Assembly: GCF_000219125.1 (NCBI RefSeq)
Contig: NZ_AFGF01000240.1
Location: 60,091 to 92,808, forward strand
Length of the DNA stretch: 32,718 bases
Source: Acetonema longum DSM 6540
GTDB lineage: Bacteria; Bacillota; Negativicutes; Sporomusales; Acetonemataceae
Reading direction: 5' to 3'
How positions within the stretch are numbered: the first letter of the stretch is position 1; the number at the start of each line of letters is the position of its first letter. Position numbers and translations under genes: made by a program. Of this stretch, positions 32,585 to 32,718 are shown one piece after another. The notes beneath the pieces were generated by a model that was given only the letters and a program-made list of their open reading frames with translations, did not search any database and was not told the DNA's origin.

Positions 32585-32718
32585 AGAAAATTCCCTCCCT
32601 CAAGCAATAGTTTCCTAGTCTACCATTGCTTTTGTTCATCATATGCAGAAAACCCCTCTGTGGGTGCAATACCCGGCGAAAACTCAAAGAAAAAAGCGCC
32701 GAAACCTTTACTACGTCG
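32585..32718. other. Upstream region and possible half terminator at window edge
   Basis: Holds the leader of the SPOCS gene. On the minus strand GGCGCTTTTTTC (about 32685-32696) looks like the 3' half of an intrinsic terminator whose other arm lies at or beyond the window edge, which would belong to a minus-strand gene to the right. CATATGATG near 32638-32646 weakly resembles a sporulation sigma-factor -10 box; I do not claim it as a promoter. Confidence 0.3.

Overview
This window reads as the chromosome of a spore-forming, anaerobic Firmicute, most likely a Negativicutes (Sporomusaceae-type) bacterium. That is an inference from gene content: a SPOCS-domain spore-type protein, a T-box before tyrS, a cobalamin riboswitch, butyrate kinase, citrate-lyase-type fermentation genes, 2-hydroxyacyl-CoA dehydratase activase relatives, strong GGAGG ribosome sites and frequent GTG/TTG starts. 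No rRNA, tRNA, phage, transposase or CRISPR array was seen.

Left part (1-2904): the 3'-truncated end of cobT on the minus strand, preceded by a cobalamin riboswitch with a clear promoter; a RelE/ParE-RelB/DinJ toxin-antitoxin pair; then about 760 bp without an intact gene, holding an 85-bp near-perfect copy of an internal piece of the butyrate kinase gene found 11 kb away.

Catabolic cluster (2905-13121, all minus): a LysR regulator, a CitMHS-type citrate transporter, a monomeric aconitase-family hydratase, citrate (or citramalate) lyase subunits CitD-CitE-CitF, an MmgE/PrpD-family protein and a soluble methyl-accepting signalling protein. Read in order of transcription this takes up a tricarboxylate, isomerises or hydrates it, and cleaves it to acetate plus a 2-oxoacid. 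The lyase accessory genes citC, citX and citG are absent here. Butyrate kinase (13375-14442) follows upstream with its own terminator.

Middle (14443-20475): a candidate small RNA with promoter, closed hairpin and terminator; a CBO0543-like membrane protein; a DUF1992 protein; an APC amino-acid permease; a PiT phosphate transporter with its DUF47/PhoU-like partner; and a multi-pass membrane protein under a striking palindrome.

Right part (20614-32718): a plus-strand trio of two DUF2229-type proteins and a BadF/HgdC-type activase; a CmpB-like membrane protein whose start codon lies in the loop of a perfect 16-bp hairpin; tyrS under a tyrosine T-box; an ABC-F ribosome-protection-type ATPase under a well-formed transcription attenuator; a HIRAN protein; a PrcB-domain secreted protein; a NifS/SufS-like aminotransferase; and a histidine-rich SPOCS protein. 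Three copies of a nested, highly structured repeat family (23907-24027, 29695-29930, 31362-31714) each sit 3-6 nt past a stop codon in the same orientation; this is the most unusual feature of the window.
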